Both the position numbers and the translations under genes were made by a program. Below, piece by piece: positions 7,859 through 16,777 of a stretch of 64,000 nucleotides of DNA. The stretch covers positions 17,870-81,869 of the forward strand of contig CALGLV010000011.1 of assembly GCA_937958985.1 (NCBI GenBank). The letters run 5' to 3'. Below the pieces are notes generated by a model, which ran no database searches, was not told the origin of the DNA, and saw only the letters and a program-made list of their open reading frames with translations. The stretch is from an uncultured Aquimarina sp. GTDB taxonomy: Bacteria > Bacteroidota > Bacteroidia > Flavobacteriales > Flavobacteriaceae. The number at the start of each line of letters is the position of its first letter. Position 1 is the stretch's first letter.

Positions 7859-10800
7859 TTACTTACTTAAATAAAAACTCCCCTGTATAGGACTGTTATT
7901 TTTAAAATTAGGATTGAATACATAAAAATAGACACCTGATGGTAAATCACCACCAAGACTTAAATTCACATTATTCTCTCCTCTAAATTCTTCAGTGTTT
8001 TTGTTTCCTTTAAATACAATAGTTCCAAAACGGTTATATATTTCTAAGTTAAAATCAGGAAATGCTTCAGGAATATTATAGAGATCTTCTTTGGCGAGTT
8101 CAAAACGGTCGTTTTGATTGTCATTATTTGGTGTAACTCCATCTTGAAAATCAAGAGGGCAATCTACTCTTATTAAAATACCATCACTATTCAATACCTC
8201 AAATTCTTCTCCTACATTTAAAATTCGAATAGGTACTTCAACGCGATCAGATTCACAATTTTCAGAGTCTATATTAGTAAGATACAAAGTGGTGTTGTCC
8301 TCTAAAATAGGGTTGTCAATAATTGGATTTTCACTATTGGAAGAGGTGTACCAATTGTAATTTAAAACAGATACTTCAATATCATTTAAACGCATAGCAT
8401 CCAAAATACAGAAGCCTGTAGTTGGAGTTTCGGGTGTTTCAAGAGCAATAATTTGTAATTCAATATTTAAAATCGAAGGCTCGCAAGGTGCTTGGTTGTT
8501 TAGGGTGTACCTAAAGTTATATGTTCCTGCAGCTAATATTTCAAAATTAACCCTACCATCTTCAGAAAGTGCTTGAGTATCTTGAGTATCAGTAAAAATG
8601 CCCTCTGTAGGAGTGTTATTACCTAGCAAAGAAAATAGATTTACACTACTGTCCGATTTACATCTGGTAAAGCGTAATATTTCTGTAATGGCAATAGGCT
8701 CTATAATTTCAACCTCTATGGTACTTGTACTGTTTGAATTGCTACAAACGCTATTAACGATTGAATAAGTATAGATACCATTTTCTAGTCTTGCTATGTT
8801 TGTGTCTGTATTGTTAAAAATAGCAGCGTTAGTTGTTGTACTATATCCAAAGGGGCCACTCCATGTTCCAGAAGTTGATGGATTACCCTCTAGCTGGTTA
8901 AATAAATTTAAATCAATATCATTGGAGCACACTTTTATGGAATTACTTATTCCAGCGGTTTCCGAATTTAGAGTATCAATAATACTAATTTCAAGATTAA
9001 GGCTAGGAGATTCACATGCTAAGTTTGTACTTAACGTATATTGAAAATTATAGGTTTCTGTAACAAGAGTAGCTACATTTAATATAGTTCCGGATAGTGC
9101 ATTGGTGTTACTTAAATCCGTAAAAATTCCGTTTTGAGGAATATTCGTTGGTAGTAAATCAGTTAAGTTTATGTCACCATCAGTTTTGCAAAAAGTGCTC
9201 TCAATTTGAGGGCCAAATTCAGCTATCGGTTCTTCTAATATAATCTCTACAGTAGCTTCAATATTTTCACTACAAGCATTTGGCATTTCAATGGTATAAG
9301 TGTAAATGCCTTCGAGAAGTCTTGGGAGATTTTGGTTATTGAAAATAAATTCTCCTAAATGATCAATTGATCTGTAATTTTCCGGTCCAGACCAAGTACC
9401 TGTAGTATCGGGGTTTCCTCCTAATTGTTCAAATAAAATAATATTTAAATCTGCGGAGCATACATTAATTTGAGAACTAATCCCTGCATTGTCAACAGCA
9501 ATTTCATCTTGTATGCGCACTTGAATATTTAAACTAGGGATATCGCAAGGGGCTAAGTTGGGGAGTGAATATTCAAAGTTATATGAGCCAACATCAAGGT
9601 TTTCAAAGTTGAAAATAGAACCGGTTAAATTTCCGGTAATATCAAGTTCAGTAAATTCTCCATTCTGAACAGTGCCTATGGGAAGTACAGTTAAAAGATC
9701 CACGTTAAGTTCATCTTTACAAAAAGTAATTACAATATCGCTTCCTATAGAATCAATAGGGTCTATTAATTCTATTGTTACCGTAGCAGTATCTTCGTTT
9801 CCGCAAGGACCCATGCTACCGGTGGCATAAATGTATTCTCCAGCTTCAAGCCGCGGTAAATTTAAATTATTAAAAGCAAATTCACCTATGTGATCTGCAG
9901 ATACATAACCACGAGGTCCTGTCCATATTCCGTTAGTAGAAGGTGCGCCTCCGAGGACATCAAACAGTCTAATATTTAAATTATCACTACAAATGGTTAT
10001 GGTTGCATCTTCACCTGCAAGGTCAATAGTATCTGTGTCTAATAAGTGAATTTGAATATTTAAACTAGGAATATCACAGGGAGCTAAATCGGGTAATGAA
10101 TATTCAAAGTTATAAATGCCGGCTTCTAGTAAAGAGAAATCTACGCTGTTGATAGTTAATGCTCCGCTACCGTCTAAGTCCGTAAATATCCCAGTATTAA
10201 TAGTTTCGGCACTCAAAAGTGTGAGTAAGTCGATACTATTGGTTTCAACTTTGCAAAAGGTAACATCAATATCTTCGCCTAAATTTTCTACAGGGTCAAC
10301 AAATTCAATAGTTAATTCTGTTACAGAAACAGGATTACAAATGTTAGTGCCAGGAACTGTGTAGGTGTAAATTCCTTCTTCTAATCGCGGTAAATTTTGA
10401 TTATTAAAAATAAATTCTCCCAGATGAGTATTAGATTGATAGTTGTTCGGACCCGTCCAGATTCCTGTAGTTTCTGGAGTTCCATCTAATTGTTCAAAAA
10501 GGATAGTATTAAGATTGTCAGAACATACTTTAGTTGTTTTTTCTACTAAAGGTGTTTCTATAGTATTAATTATTGTGAAATTTAAGTTTGATACTTCTTC
10601 ACATCTATCATCATTGTGAGATACGGTATAGGTAAAATCAAATGATTGGTCATTCGAAAGCTCTGGAAAAGTGAAGATGTTGTTTGTAGGATTACCTTCA
10701 CTATCTGTCCATATTCCACCAGTTGTGATTTCTCCATTAGCAGGATTGCCTACAAGTAGTGAATTTAAGTCCACTTGCCCATCAACCTCACAAAGTTCAA

Positions 10801-12229
10801 TAGAGCTAACATTTTCACCAGCATATAAAGGCGAAAGTATTTCTATTTCAATAGTGGTTGATTGTTCTGGACAAGGGTTTACGCCGGAGTTGTTAGTAAC
10901 ATTATATCCTAAACGATATTTTCCAGGATTAAGAAAGCGCTGAGTGTTATTAGGTTCTTCAACTTTCAAATTTAAAATACCATCGTTAGCGATATTTAAT
11001 GATCGTAAAGATTCTTCAGGTATTGATTCAGGACCCGAGATAAAGCTCCAATTTCCATTGAAATAATCATAAGTAACATCATTTTCTTCAGTAAATTCTA
11101 TTAAAGAAAACAAGTCAAAAGTACTAGGTGAAGAAAAGTTAGAGCATAATAAATTGTTGTTAGTATTTTGAGTAAATGGGCGAAGAGCTTCATGGAGATT
11201 AAATACTAAAAAAGCACTGTCATCCGAACATACTCCCGATCTTTTTTGAACAGTATATTGAAAAGTGAAGCGCACAACATCAAACCTACTCTCACTAGCT
11301 ATCGTATTTTCATACAAACGCCTTAAGTTTATAATTGAATCGTCTCGATCTGTAATCTCGCCTCCGGTATCGGCATTTTGAATCCAAAAACCTTCAATAT
11401 CTTCTCCAGCTAAATAGTCATCATCTCTAAGGTCGATATCATTGTCAAAGTCTCCAGCAATGAGGTCATTTTCGCAAATAAAGATGGTTCTAACACCGCC
11501 AGAATCTCTAAGTCCGGCATTAACTTGTCTTACTACCGATAATTTTATGATTGTTTCTTGAAGCAAACCGCAATTATTGTTGTTTGCTACGGTATATTTA
11601 AATTCAAAAACTCCCTCATCAATCAAAGGAGCTCCGGGTTGATAAGGAATTTCAATTTGTGGAAATGATCCTCCGATAATTTCAACAGTAGGTAAATCAC
11701 CACCCTCGTAAGTCCACACGCCATTTAAATGTGGCGATGGTGTAGTACTATCAGAAACTAATGCACTAAATAAATCTATTCCTTCAAAATCACATACCTC
11801 TAAATTTACATCATTAATACCAAAAGAAGGTAACGCAACACCAGAGAAAGCCCCTAAAATAACATTGATGGTAACCGCAGCTTCGTTGCCACAATTGCTA
11901 TTAAATAAAGTAAATTCATACTTATTTAAATCACTATCGGTTACTGATTCTCTTAAATCCCATGTTAACACATCACCTGTCTCAGGAGTTAACGTAAACA
12001 TTAATTCTGAACGAGTATTCCAAATACCTCTTTCAAGGTTTTCTCCTGTGATGTTAAAATACTCATCATATAAGTTTATAATTCCGTCAGGATTTCCATC
12101 GGTGTCAAAATCAATGATAGTAATGTCACAAATAGTAATAGTTTCGGTGCGGTTACATTGTCCGTAACTTTGTAATACTGTTAGTAAACAGGCGATTGGA
12201 ACAATAAGAATTCTTAGTAAAACAGTCAA
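7859..12229 (-). CDS. giant secreted repeat protein with T9SS type B (gliding-associated) C-terminal domain
   Basis: A 1456-residue protein with a signal peptide (1-23, ending in SYGQ). Residues about 25-560 hold beta-sandwich-like segments, each beginning with a Cys-containing element and carrying phrases such as FEFKYTVANN and FDFTYTVSHN. Residues about 565-1262 hold four long tandem repeats of about 175 residues (see separate entry). The C-terminus (about 1355-1456) is a T9SS type B sorting domain of the gliding motility-associated kind: FQDGVTPNNDNQNDRF, then FNLEIYNRFGTIVFKG, then LPSGVYFYVF, and a final GSFYLSK. Type B clients need a PorP/SprF partner, which is encoded next. It resembles SprB-like surface filaments in general layout but is far smaller than SprB. 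A likely role is cell-surface adhesion; the ligand is unknown. Confidence 0.9.
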   Translation of the reverse strand: MTVLLRILIVPIACLLTVLQSYGQCNRTETITICDITIIDFDTDGNPDGIINLYDEYFNITGENLERGIWNTRSELMFTLTPETGDVLTWDLRESVTDSDLNKYEFTLFNSNCGNEAAVTINVILGAFSGVALPSFGINDVNLEVCDFEGIDLFSALVSDSTTPSPHLNGVWTYEGGDLPTVEIIGGSFPQIEIPYQPGAPLIDEGVFEFKYTVANNNNCGLLQETIIKLSVVRQVNAGLRDSGGVRTIFICENDLIAGDFDNDIDLRDDDYLAGEDIEGFWIQNADTGGEITDRDDSIINLRRLYENTIASESRFDVVRFTFQYTVQKRSGVCSDDSAFLVFNLHEALRPFTQNTNNNLLCSNFSSPSTFDLFSLIEFTEENDVTYDYFNGNWSFISGPESIPEESLRSLNIANDGILNLKVEEPNNTQRFLNPGKYRLGYNVTNNSGVNPCPEQSTTIEIEILSPLYAGENVSSIELCEVDGQVDLNSLLVGNPANGEITTGGIWTDSEGNPTNNIFTFPELSNDQSFDFTYTVSHNDDRCEEVSNLNFTIINTIETPLVEKTTKVCSDNLNTILFEQLDGTPETTGIWTGPNNYQSNTHLGEFIFNNQNLPRLEEGIYTYTVPGTNICNPVSVTELTIEFVDPVENLGEDIDVTFCKVETNSIDLLTLLSAETINTGIFTDLDGSGALTINSVDFSLLEAGIYNFEYSLPDLAPCDIPSLNIQIHLLDTDTIDLAGEDATITICSDNLNIRLFDVLGGAPSTNGIWTGPRGYVSADHIGEFAFNNLNLPRLEAGEYIYATGSMGPCGNEDTATVTIELIDPIDSIGSDIVITFCKDELNVDLLTVLPIGTVQNGEFTELDITGNLTGSIFNFENLDVGSYNFEYSLPNLAPCDIPSLNIQVRIQDEIAVDNAGISSQINVCSADLNIILFEQLGGNPDTTGTWSGPENYRSIDHLGEFIFNNQNLPRLLEGIYTYTIEMPNACSENIEATVEIILEEPIAEFGPQIESTFCKTDGDINLTDLLPTNIPQNGIFTDLSNTNALSGTILNVATLVTETYNFQYTLSTNLACESPSLNLEISIIDTLNSETAGISNSIKVCSNDIDLNLFNQLEGNPSTSGTWSGPFGYSTTTNAAIFNNTDTNIARLENGIYTYSIVNSVCSNSNSTSTIEVEIIEPIAITEILRFTRCKSDSSVNLFSLLGNNTPTEGIFTDTQDTQALSEDGRVNFEILAAGTYNFRYTLNNQAPCEPSILNIELQIIALETPETPTTGFCILDAMRLNDIEVSVLNYNWYTSSNSENPIIDNPILEDNTTLYLTNIDSENCESDRVEVPIRILNVGEEFEVLNSDGILIRVDCPLDFQDGVTPNNDNQNDRFELAKEDLYNIPEAFPDFNLEIYNRFGTIVFKGNKNTEEFRGENNVNLSLGGDLPSGVYFYVFNPNFKNNSPIQGSFYLSK
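8444..10537 (-). repeat. four tandem ~175-residue protein repeats
   Basis: Within the type B client, residues about 565-735, 740-905, 915-1085 and 1092-1262 repeat the same two-part pattern. The first half carries VCSDNLN, then a LFEQLxGxP core, then TGIWTGP and NLPRLEEGIYTYT. The second half carries VTFCK, LLTLL, GIFTDL and YNFEYSLPxLAPC. The units differ enough at DNA level to be stable copies and not an assembly artefact. Each half contains conserved cysteines, which suggests a disulfide-supported beta-sandwich stalk. Confidence 0.8.
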
Positions 12230-12249
12230 TTTAACAAAAATTTAAGTCT

Positions 12250-12257
12250 CAAAAATA
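12250..12257 (-). promoter_or_regulatory. -7/-33 promoter of the type B client operon
   Basis: The minus strand reads TATTTTTG here (TAnnTTTG), 20 bases upstream of the client's start codon. A TTG (CAA on the plus strand at 12280-12282) lies 22 bases further upstream, a suitable -33 spacing. Confidence 0.55.
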
Positions 12258-12303
12258 CGATATTCATTTTCATTAGTAGCAATGGTGTAACGCTTTATTT
12301 AAA

Positions 12304-12320
12304 ATATTACTTAGTAATAT
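12304..12320. promoter_or_regulatory. palindrome in a divergent promoter region, possible operator
   Basis: ATATTACT-T-AGTAATAT, two perfect 8-base arms around one base, midway between the divergent type B client and leuS genes and upstream of both promoter elements. This position suits a dimeric regulator, but an A/T-rich palindrome may arise by chance. Confidence 0.3.
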
Positions 12321-12366
12321 ACTTTTAAGCCTTTAAAATTAAGATAACAGCAACCGTTAAAAATCG

Positions 12367-12374
12367 TAAATTTG
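12367..12374 (+). promoter_or_regulatory. -7 promoter element for leuS
   Basis: TAAATTTG matches TAnnTTTG and lies 20 bases before the ATG at 12395. Transcription would begin about 12380, leaving a very short leader and arguing for 12395 over 12386 as the start codon. Confidence 0.5.
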
Positions 12375-12394
12375 CACTTTCGAAAATGCAACCA

Positions 12395-15346
12395 ATGAAT
12401 TACGATTTTAATAATATTGAAGCCAAATGGCAAAAATACTGGTCAGAAAATCAAACCTTCAAAGCCAGCAATTCTAGTACTAAACCAAAATACTATGCTT
12501 TGGATATGTTTCCTTACCCATCTGGGGCGGGTTTACATGTAGGGCATCCATTAGGGTATATAGCTAGTGATATTTATGCAAGGTATAAACGTCATCAAGG
12601 TTTTAATGTATTGCATCCGCAGGGATACGATTCGTTTGGATTGCCAGCAGAGCAATATGCTATACAAACAGGGCAACACCCAGATTTAACCACAAAAACA
12701 AATATTGCCCGTTACCGCGAGCAATTAGATAAAATTGGTTTTTCGCTTGATTGGAGCAGAGAGGTACGCACCAGTAGTCCTGAATATTATAAATGGACAC
12801 AGTGGATATTTGGAGAGTTATTTAACTCTTGGTACAATGTTGAAAGTGACAAAGCAGAAGCTATTGATACGCTAATTGAAAAGTTTGAAGTATCGGGTAA
12901 TGCCGCTGTTGAAGCTATTTGCGATGAAAAAGTAACATTATTTTCGGGTACGGAATGGAATGCGTTTTCGGATAAAGAAAAGCAGCAAATATTATTACAA
13001 TACCGACTTACCTTTTTGGCAGAAACCGAAGTGAATTGGTGCCCTTTTTTGGGGACTGTATTAGCGAATGATGAAATTGTAAATGGTCTTTCAGAACGAG
13101 GAAGCCATCCCGTGGTAAGAAAAAAAATGACTCAATGGAGTATGCGTATTTCTGCCTATGCCGATCGTTTAATCCAAGGACTTAACGGCTTGGATTGGTC
13201 GGAAAGTATTAAAGAAACACAGCGTAATTGGATTGGTAAATCTGTTGGAGCATCGGTTAAATTTCCTGTTCAAGATTCAAAAGAATTTATAGAAGTTTTT
13301 ACAACGCGACCAGATACTATTTTTGGTGTGAGCTTTATGACTTTAGCTCCCGAACATCCTTTAGTATCTGAAATCACAACCGATTTACAAAAAGAAAAAG
13401 TAGCAGCCTACGTTGAAGCTACTTCGAAACGTAGCGAACGAGAGCGAATGGCTGATGTAAAAACAATATCAGGAGTTTTTACTGGCGCTTATGCCGAACA
13501 TCCATTAAGTAAAAAAAGGGTGCCTATTTGGGTTGGCGATTATGTGTTAGCAAGCTATGGAACGGGTGCTGTAATGGCAGTACCATGTGGCGATCAGCGC
13601 GACTTTGATTTTGCAAATCATTTTGGAATTCCAATTTTAAATATATTTAAAGATGTTGATATTTCCGAAGAAGCATATACCGATAAAACAAATGCAATAA
13701 TTACAAATTCAGACTTTTTAGATGATTTATCAGCGAAAGAAGCTAGTGTTATTGCAGTAAAAACTTTCGAATCTTTAGGTTGTGGTTTAGGTAAAACAAA
13801 CTACCGTTTAAGGGATGCCGTATTTAGTCGTCAGCGTTATTGGGGAGAACCTTTTCCAATATATTATGTAGATGGAATGCCGCAGTTAATCGACACCAAA
13901 CATTTACCAATAAACTTACCTGAGGTAGAAAAATATTTACCTACCGAAGAAGGAGAGCCGCCATTAGGCAGAGCAACCGATTGGGCTTGGAATACGGTAA
14001 CAAATACTGTGGTTAATAACAGTGAAATTAATAACACAACAATTCATCCACTAGAGTTGAACACTATGCCAGGTTGGGCAGGGAGTTCGTGGTATTTATT
14101 TCGTTACATGGATTCGGAAAATACGGAAGAGTTTGCTTCTAAAGAAGCCTTGGAGTATTGGCAAAATGTAGACCTTTATGTAGGAGGAAGCGAGCACGGT
14201 ACAGGGCATTTATTATACAGTCGTTTTTGGACAAAATTTCTGTTCGATCGCAATTTTTTATCGGTTGATGAGCCTTTTAAAAAGATGATTAACCAAGGAA
14301 TGATTTTGGGAACGAGTGCTTTTGCCTATAAAGCCATTCCTTTTATGAAAACGGGATGTAGTTTAGATGAGAATACCGAAGATATAACTAAAAAAATCCC
14401 GCTGATTTTTGTTTCAAAAACTGCTTTCAAATCGGATGATGAATTTGAGAAGGTGGTGCTAGATTATTTGTTAGATAACAAAATTATAGGTCATTTTGAT
14501 GCTGAAATTTTAACTATCGCTAAAAGTCCAGTGCATGTGGATGTTTCGTTTGTAAATTCTTCAGACGAATTAGATACAGACGCGTTTAAAAATTGGAGAG
14601 CCGATTTTAAAGATGCTCAATTTATTTTACAGGACGGAAAATATAGTGTCGGTCGTGAGGTAGAAAAGATGTCCAAATCTAAATTCAATGTAGTTAACCC
14701 AGATGATATTTGTAATGAATATGGTGCAGATACACTTCGTTTATACGAAATGTTTTTAGGGCCATTAGAGCAAGCAAAACCATGGAATACAGCAGGTATT
14801 TCAGGAGTACATAACTTCTTAAAGAAATTATGGAAACTCTACGTTGGGGAAAATGGAGTAAAGTTTAACGACTCCGAACCAACGAAAGACAATTTAAAAA
14901 CGCTTCATAAAACTATAAAAAAGGTAATTGAGGATATTGAAAACTTTTCTTTCAATACTTCAGTAAGTACGTTTATGATTTGTGTTAACGAGTTGACTGC
15001 TCAAAAATGTACGAGTAAATCAGTACTAAGCGATTTGATGACTATAATAGCTCCTTATGCACCACATATAGCAGAAGAGCTATGGAATATTTTAGGAAAT
15101 AGCCAGTCTATTTCAACAGCGAGTTTTCCAAAGTTCGAGGCTTCTCATTTAGTAGAAAGCGCTAAAGAATATCCAGTTTCTTTTAACGGAAAAATGCGTT
15201 TTAAATTAGAGTTGCCATTAGATATGTCCAAGGACGAAATAGAGAAAGTAGTAATGGCTCATGAAAAAACAATAAAACAACTAGATGGGCGTACACCTAA
15301 AAAGGTAATTATTGTTCCTGGTAAAATTATAAACATAGTAGGGTAA
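12395..15346 (+). CDS. leuS: leucyl-tRNA synthetase
   Basis: Class I aminoacyl-tRNA synthetase that charges tRNA-Leu in the cytosol. I chose the second ATG (protein begins MNYDFNNIEAKWQKYW, as in relatives); an ATG at 12386 would add three residues. The protein has about 983 residues, longer than the roughly 860 of the E. coli enzyme. Visible motifs are the HIGH signature as HVGH near residue 49 after FPYPSGAG, the editing-domain TTRPDTIFGV and GTGAVMAVPCGDQRD, the SRQRYWGEPFP element, and KMSKS near residue 758. The extra length includes a segment between the catalytic core and KMSKS (about 650-755, with HVDVSFVNSS), a long version of the leucine-specific region. A SemiSWEET gene follows one base after the stop. 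Confidence 0.97.
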   Translation: MNYDFNNIEAKWQKYWSENQTFKASNSSTKPKYYALDMFPYPSGAGLHVGHPLGYIASDIYARYKRHQGFNVLHPQGYDSFGLPAEQYAIQTGQHPDLTTKTNIARYREQLDKIGFSLDWSREVRTSSPEYYKWTQWIFGELFNSWYNVESDKAEAIDTLIEKFEVSGNAAVEAICDEKVTLFSGTEWNAFSDKEKQQILLQYRLTFLAETEVNWCPFLGTVLANDEIVNGLSERGSHPVVRKKMTQWSMRISAYADRLIQGLNGLDWSESIKETQRNWIGKSVGASVKFPVQDSKEFIEVFTTRPDTIFGVSFMTLAPEHPLVSEITTDLQKEKVAAYVEATSKRSERERMADVKTISGVFTGAYAEHPLSKKRVPIWVGDYVLASYGTGAVMAVPCGDQRDFDFANHFGIPILNIFKDVDISEEAYTDKTNAIITNSDFLDDLSAKEASVIAVKTFESLGCGLGKTNYRLRDAVFSRQRYWGEPFPIYYVDGMPQLIDTKHLPINLPEVEKYLPTEEGEPPLGRATDWAWNTVTNTVVNNSEINNTTIHPLELNTMPGWAGSSWYLFRYMDSENTEEFASKEALEYWQNVDLYVGGSEHGTGHLLYSRFWTKFLFDRNFLSVDEPFKKMINQGMILGTSAFAYKAIPFMKTGCSLDENTEDITKKIPLIFVSKTAFKSDDEFEKVVLDYLLDNKIIGHFDAEILTIAKSPVHVDVSFVNSSDELDTDAFKNWRADFKDAQFILQDGKYSVGREVEKMSKSKFNVVNPDDICNEYGADTLRLYEMFLGPLEQAKPWNTAGISGVHNFLKKLWKLYVGENGVKFNDSEPTKDNLKTLHKTIKKVIEDIENFSFNTSVSTFMICVNELTAQKCTSKSVLSDLMTIIAPYAPHIAEELWNILGNSQSISTASFPKFEASHLVESAKEYPVSFNGKMRFKLELPLDMSKDEIEKVVMAHEKTIKQLDGRTPKKVIIVPGKIINIVG

Positions 15347-15347
15347 T

Positions 15348-15608
15348 ATGGATAAGTTTTATATTGAATTAATCGGAACTATAGCGGCCATACTTTCAAC
15401 TGGCTCTTTTTTGCCCCAAGTATATAAAACATGGCGAACCAAAGATGCTAAAAGCTTGTCGTTACCTATGGTATTAATGCTGTTTTTAGGAGTTTGCTTG
15501 TGGATAACTTATGGATTTTTAATTATGAGTATTCCTATACTTGCCGCTAATGTGGTAACGGCTATGTGTGTTGGATTGTTAATTTCTTTTAAGCTAAAAT
15601 ATAAATAG
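15348..15608 (+). CDS. SemiSWEET family sugar transporter
   Basis: An 86-residue protein with three transmembrane helices (about 7-25, 40-58, 62-82), the size of a SemiSWEET half-transporter, which dimerises to carry sugars by facilitated diffusion through the inner membrane. The PQ-loop motif is plain: FLPQVYKTWRTKDAKSLS in the loop after helix 1. The helix 2 to 3 region, WITYGFLIMSIPILAANVV, matches the family, including the conserved Asn facing the substrate pocket. The gene begins one base after the leuS stop, so it is almost surely cotranscribed with leuS although the functions are unrelated. Substrate is unknown. A strong terminator closes the unit. Confidence 0.92.
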   Translation: MDKFYIELIGTIAAILSTGSFLPQVYKTWRTKDAKSLSLPMVLMLFLGVCLWITYGFLIMSIPILAANVVTAMCVGLLISFKLKYK

Positions 15609-15636
15609 AAAATTCTTTTAAAGAATTGGTTACTAT

Positions 15637-15666
15637 AAATCCTCGTCATTTGATGAGGATTTTTTT
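15637..15666 (+). terminator. terminator after leuS-SemiSWEET
   Basis: AAATCCTCGTCA (15637-15648) pairs with TGATGAGGATTT (15651-15662) with one G-T pair and a tight loop, followed by a T run. Confidence 0.85.
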
Positions 15667-15696
15667 GTATTTTAGTTACTCTAAAATGATATTATT

Positions 15697-16392
15697 ATGA
15701 TGATGTATTATGCTATTGCAGGAATTGTTTTTCTGGTAAGTTCCTATGTAAGTAATAAGCTAAAAAGTAAATTCAAAGAATACTCTGAAGTTTCATTACA
15801 AAACGGAATGAGTGGAGCCGAGATTGCTGAAAAAATGTTACGTGACAATGGAATTAAGGATGTACGAGTAATTTCAACTCCTGGTCAATTAACCGATCAT
15901 TACAACCCGCAAGACAAAACAGTTAATTTAAGTGAAGTAGTATATACGCAACGCAATGCAGCAGCAGCAGCAGTTGCAGCTCATGAGGTAGGACATGCCG
16001 TGCAACATGCGCAGGCTTATCAATGGTTAACAATGCGTTCTAAAATTGTACCTGTAGTAGGTATTGCAAGTAAATTTTCCAATATTGTAATTATGGCGGG
16101 TATGGCGCTTGCTGCTGGTGGAACTGCTTTTGGGAGTTCTATTTTTTTAGTAGGTATTTTATTATTTGCAGTAACCACCGCATTTACCTTTATAACCCTT
16201 CCGGTAGAATATGATGCGAGTAACCGCGCATTAGCTTGGTTGCAAAACTCTCCAGGTATGCTGAATAGAGAAGAACATGCAGCGGCAAAAGATGCCTTAA
16301 AATGGGCAGCACGCACTTATTTGGTTGCAGCATTAGGGTCATTAGCAACACTGCTATATTTTGTAATGCAATATATGGGTAGCAGACGCTAA
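15697..16392 (+). CDS. membrane zinc metallopeptidase (YugP-like, Zn_peptidase_2)
   Basis: A 231-residue protein with an N-terminal membrane helix (about 3-20), a zincin motif HEVGH at residues 96-100 within an Ala-rich helix (AAAAVAAHEVGHAVQHA), two hydrophobic helices about 125-165, a GILL-type membrane segment, and a C-terminal membrane helix ending in MQYMGSRR. The upstream NLSEVVY and the later EYDASNRAL element, whose Glu is the likely third zinc ligand, match the YugP family of neutral zinc metallopeptidases. Substrates are not established for this family. The start has three consecutive ATG codons; I took the first. Single gene between two terminators. Confidence 0.93.
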   Translation: MMMYYAIAGIVFLVSSYVSNKLKSKFKEYSEVSLQNGMSGAEIAEKMLRDNGIKDVRVISTPGQLTDHYNPQDKTVNLSEVVYTQRNAAAAAVAAHEVGHAVQHAQAYQWLTMRSKIVPVVGIASKFSNIVIMAGMALAAGGTAFGSSIFLVGILLFAVTTAFTFITLPVEYDASNRALAWLQNSPGMLNREEHAAAKDALKWAARTYLVAALGSLATLLYFVMQYMGSRR

Positions 16393-16415
16393 AAAATAGC
16401 ATACAATATAAATTG

Positions 16416-16453
16416 AAAGCACTAAAAAGGTAAAACTTAGTAGTGCTTTTTTT
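16416..16453 (+). terminator. terminator after the zinc metallopeptidase
   Basis: AAAGCACTA (16416-16424) pairs with TAGTGCTTT (16441-16449) and is followed by a T run, 23 bases after the stop codon. Confidence 0.75.
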
Positions 16454-16476
16454 GTTTAGAATTGGTTCTATCTTGG

Positions 16477-16512
16477 AATTATAATACACTAAAATTATAG
16501 TGTATTATAATT
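16477..16512. repeat. perfect 15-bp inverted repeat, first of two in a gene-free stretch
   Basis: AATTATAATACACTA at 16477-16491 is the exact reverse complement of 16498-16512, with a 6-base loop. It lies directly upstream of, and overlaps, the -7 promoter element of the candidate RNA gene. It could be an operator or a hairpin; it has only a short T run, so it is a weak terminator candidate. Confidence 0.7.
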
Positions 16513-16515
16513 TTG
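16508..16515 (+). promoter_or_regulatory. -7 promoter element for the candidate noncoding RNA
   Basis: TAATTTTG matches TAnnTTTG. No protein-coding start follows for several hundred bases on this strand, so the transcript would be noncoding. No clear -33 TTG lies at the expected spacing. Confidence 0.4.
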
Positions 16516-16521
16516 TAACTA

Positions 16522-16777
16522 TTAGCTCAGTAAAATTTAAATTAACTTAAGAAAGAGATCCCATATCTGAGGAATGAACTGTGTTTGTTACAATTCAATA
16601 GTTGTTGTAATAAATACACTTTGGGGATGTACGCAAAACAATAGATAAGGCAGCCAAGTTTTAAAAGACTAAAGTAGTTTTAAAGCGATTCAAAGTAATG
16701 TTAAGTGAATATATCTATAGCCAGCCACTTAATACTAATCCAAAAAAAAGACCGCTATTAATAGCGGTCTTTTTTTT
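16522..16777 (+). ncRNA. candidate structured noncoding RNA gene
   Basis: The stretch 16393-16790 is the only gap over 300 bases without a gene. It holds a terminator for the upstream gene, an inverted repeat, a -7 promoter element and, from about 16522, an approximately 255-base region ending in a strong terminator. Hairpins seen by hand: GTGTTT-G-TTACAA (about 16581-16593) pairing with TTGTAA-TA-AA-ACAC (to about 16619), enclosed by ATCCC/GGGAT with an 18-base unpaired left side and a 3-base right side. Then comes TTAAGTG (16701-16707) with CACTTAA (16726-16732). The long hairpin with a lopsided internal bubble recalls 6S-like RNAs, including the 6S-Flavo class. I do not recognise a conserved 6S, SRP, tmRNA or RNase P sequence, so identity is open. 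No coding potential is evident. Confidence 0.4.

Noticed and set aside
16522..16545. TAGCTCAG resembling a tRNA D-arm in the gene-free stretch
   Set aside because: No cloverleaf, anticodon stem or T-arm can be drawn around it.
16640..16660. AAGGCAGCCAAG resembling part of the SRP RNA core
   Set aside because: The paired GUCAGG side and the symmetric loop of SRP RNA are missing.
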